NCBI GenBank assembly: GCA_002420015.1
Contig: DIHF01000051.1
Coordinates: forward strand, 1-12,009
Source of the DNA: Micavibrio sp. UBA5703
Lineage (GTDB): Bacteria > Pseudomonadota > Alphaproteobacteria > Micavibrionales > Micavibrionaceae
Length of the DNA stretch: 12,009 nucleotides
Reading direction: 5' to 3'
In this document: positions 11,420 through 12,009 of the stretch, piece by piece
Position numbering within the stretch: position 1 is the stretch's first letter
Layout of the letters: each line of letters starts with the position of its first letter
The notes under the pieces: model-generated
What the model was told of the DNA's origin: nothing
Seen by the model: only the letters and a program-made list of their open reading frames with translations
The model's database searches: none
Translations under genes and position numbers: made by a program

Positions 11420-12009
11420 ACCGCCACGGGTGCCTTGATGTGCGGGTGGGCTTCGTAGCCCACGAGTTCGAAATCCTCAAACTTGAAATCGAAGATATTC
11501 GTCACATGCGGGTTGAGGTGCATCTCGGGCAGCTTGAAGGGTTTGCGCGAGAGTTGCTCCTTCGCCTGTTCCAGATGATTGGAATACAGATGCGCATCGC
11601 CGAAGGTGTGAATAAACTCGCCGGGCTTTAGCCCCGTGACCTGCGCCACCATCAGGGTGAGCAGCGCATAGGACGCGATATTGAACGGTACGCCGAGGAA
11701 AATATCGGCGCTGCGCTGGTAAAGCTGGCAGGATAATTTTCCATCGGCCACGTAGAACTGGAAAAAGCAATGGCACGGCGGCAGCGCCATCTTGCCGATC
11801 TCCCCCACGTTCCAGGAACACACAATAAGGCGCCGGTCGTCCGGGTTGTTTTTGATGCGTTCGATGACGTTGGAAATCTGGTCGATGTGGCGGCCATCGG
11901 CGGTAGGCCATGAGCGCCACTGGTAACCGTAAACGGGGCCAAGATTGCCGTCGGAATCGGCCCATTCGTCCCAGATGCGCACGCCGTTGTCTTTCAGGTA
12001 TTTGATGTT
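11416..12009 (-). CDS. thyA: Thymidylate synthase (N-terminus beyond the right edge)
   Basis: Methylates dUMP to dTMP using methylene-tetrahydrofolate, producing dihydrofolate that FolA recycles. The 197 C-terminal residues are visible. By comparison with E. coli ThyA (264 residues, catalytic Cys146) about 67 N-terminal residues lie outside the window. Signatures: NGVRIWDEWAD and LGPVYGYQWRSWP near the edge; the catalytic Cys in ALPPCHCFFQFYV (Cys codon at 11775-11773); the dUMP-binding stretch SCQLYQRSADIFLGVPFNIA; and GDAHLYSNH. The C-terminus is AHPHIKAPVAV with a terminal Val, the position that closes the active site in E. coli ThyA (Ile there). A GTG at 11982 is an internal Val of a longer frame, not the start. 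The TAG stop overlaps the TAA of the convergent folB-like gene. Assignment is firm. Confidence 0.96.
   Translation of the reverse strand, partial: NIKYLKDNGVRIWDEWADSDGNLGPVYGYQWRSWPTADGRHIDQISNVIERIKNNPDDRRLIVCSWNVGEIGKMALPPCHCFFQFYVADGKLSCQLYQRSADIFLGVPFNIASYALLTLMVAQVTGLKPGEFIHTFGDAHLYSNHLEQAKEQLSRKPFKLPEMHLNPHVTNIFDFKFEDFELVGYEAHPHIKAPVAV

Overview
The window is a stretch of mostly housekeeping chromosome from a Gram-negative bacterium, most likely an alphaproteobacterium. The reasons are protein style and gene sets: a 187-residue acetolactate synthase small subunit, an HflK-HflC-DUF2065-DegP block, an Mrp-type Fe-S carrier, and a thyA/folA folate cluster. The lipoprotein lipobox and the periplasmic protease show a two-membrane cell. 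I cannot fix the genus from sequence alone. I found no tRNA, rRNA, CRISPR array, transposase or phage gene.

Layout, left to right. (1) 1-386: the 3' end of an unidentified + strand gene. (2) 393-4002, all on the - strand: ilvB (large subunit), an orphan 184-residue gene with its own promoter-like sequence, ilvN (small subunit) and a small lipoprotein whose ribosome-binding site lies inside the end of ilvN. The usual ilvB-ilvN adjacency is broken by the orphan. (3) 4003-4540: a gene-free stretch of about 540 bp. Its ilvB-proximal half is AT-rich with inverted repeats and a terminator-like hairpin in the leader. Its distal half is a stack of three palindromic repeats. (4) 4541-9319, - strand: a compact operon hflK-hflC-DUF2065-degP-miaA, with 4-nt stop/start overlaps at hflK/hflC and degP/miaA. 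The first four genes concern membrane and periplasmic protein quality control; the last is tRNA modification. In E. coli, miaA, hflK, hflC and the DUF2065 gene yjeT are also neighbours, so the grouping is old. (5) 9409-10476, + strand: mrp, divergent from hflK. (6) 10516-12009: folA (-), folB-like (+) and thyA (-, running off the right edge). The folB-like gene sits in reverse orientation between folA and thyA, with 19 bp between the folA and folB start codons and a 4-nt tail-to-tail overlap with thyA.

The most interesting structure is the repeat content. One palindromic family occurs twice, at 4291-4368 and 10433-10510, and the second copy supplies the last codons and the stop of mrp. Other points are an Ala/Pro-rich insertion in HflC, a Glu in place of the usual Asp of the thiamine-diphosphate motif in IlvB, and the very tight folA/folB intergenic region. 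I see no evidence for a wholly new multi-gene system; the novelty candidates are the orphan gene, the repeats and the regulatory architecture.
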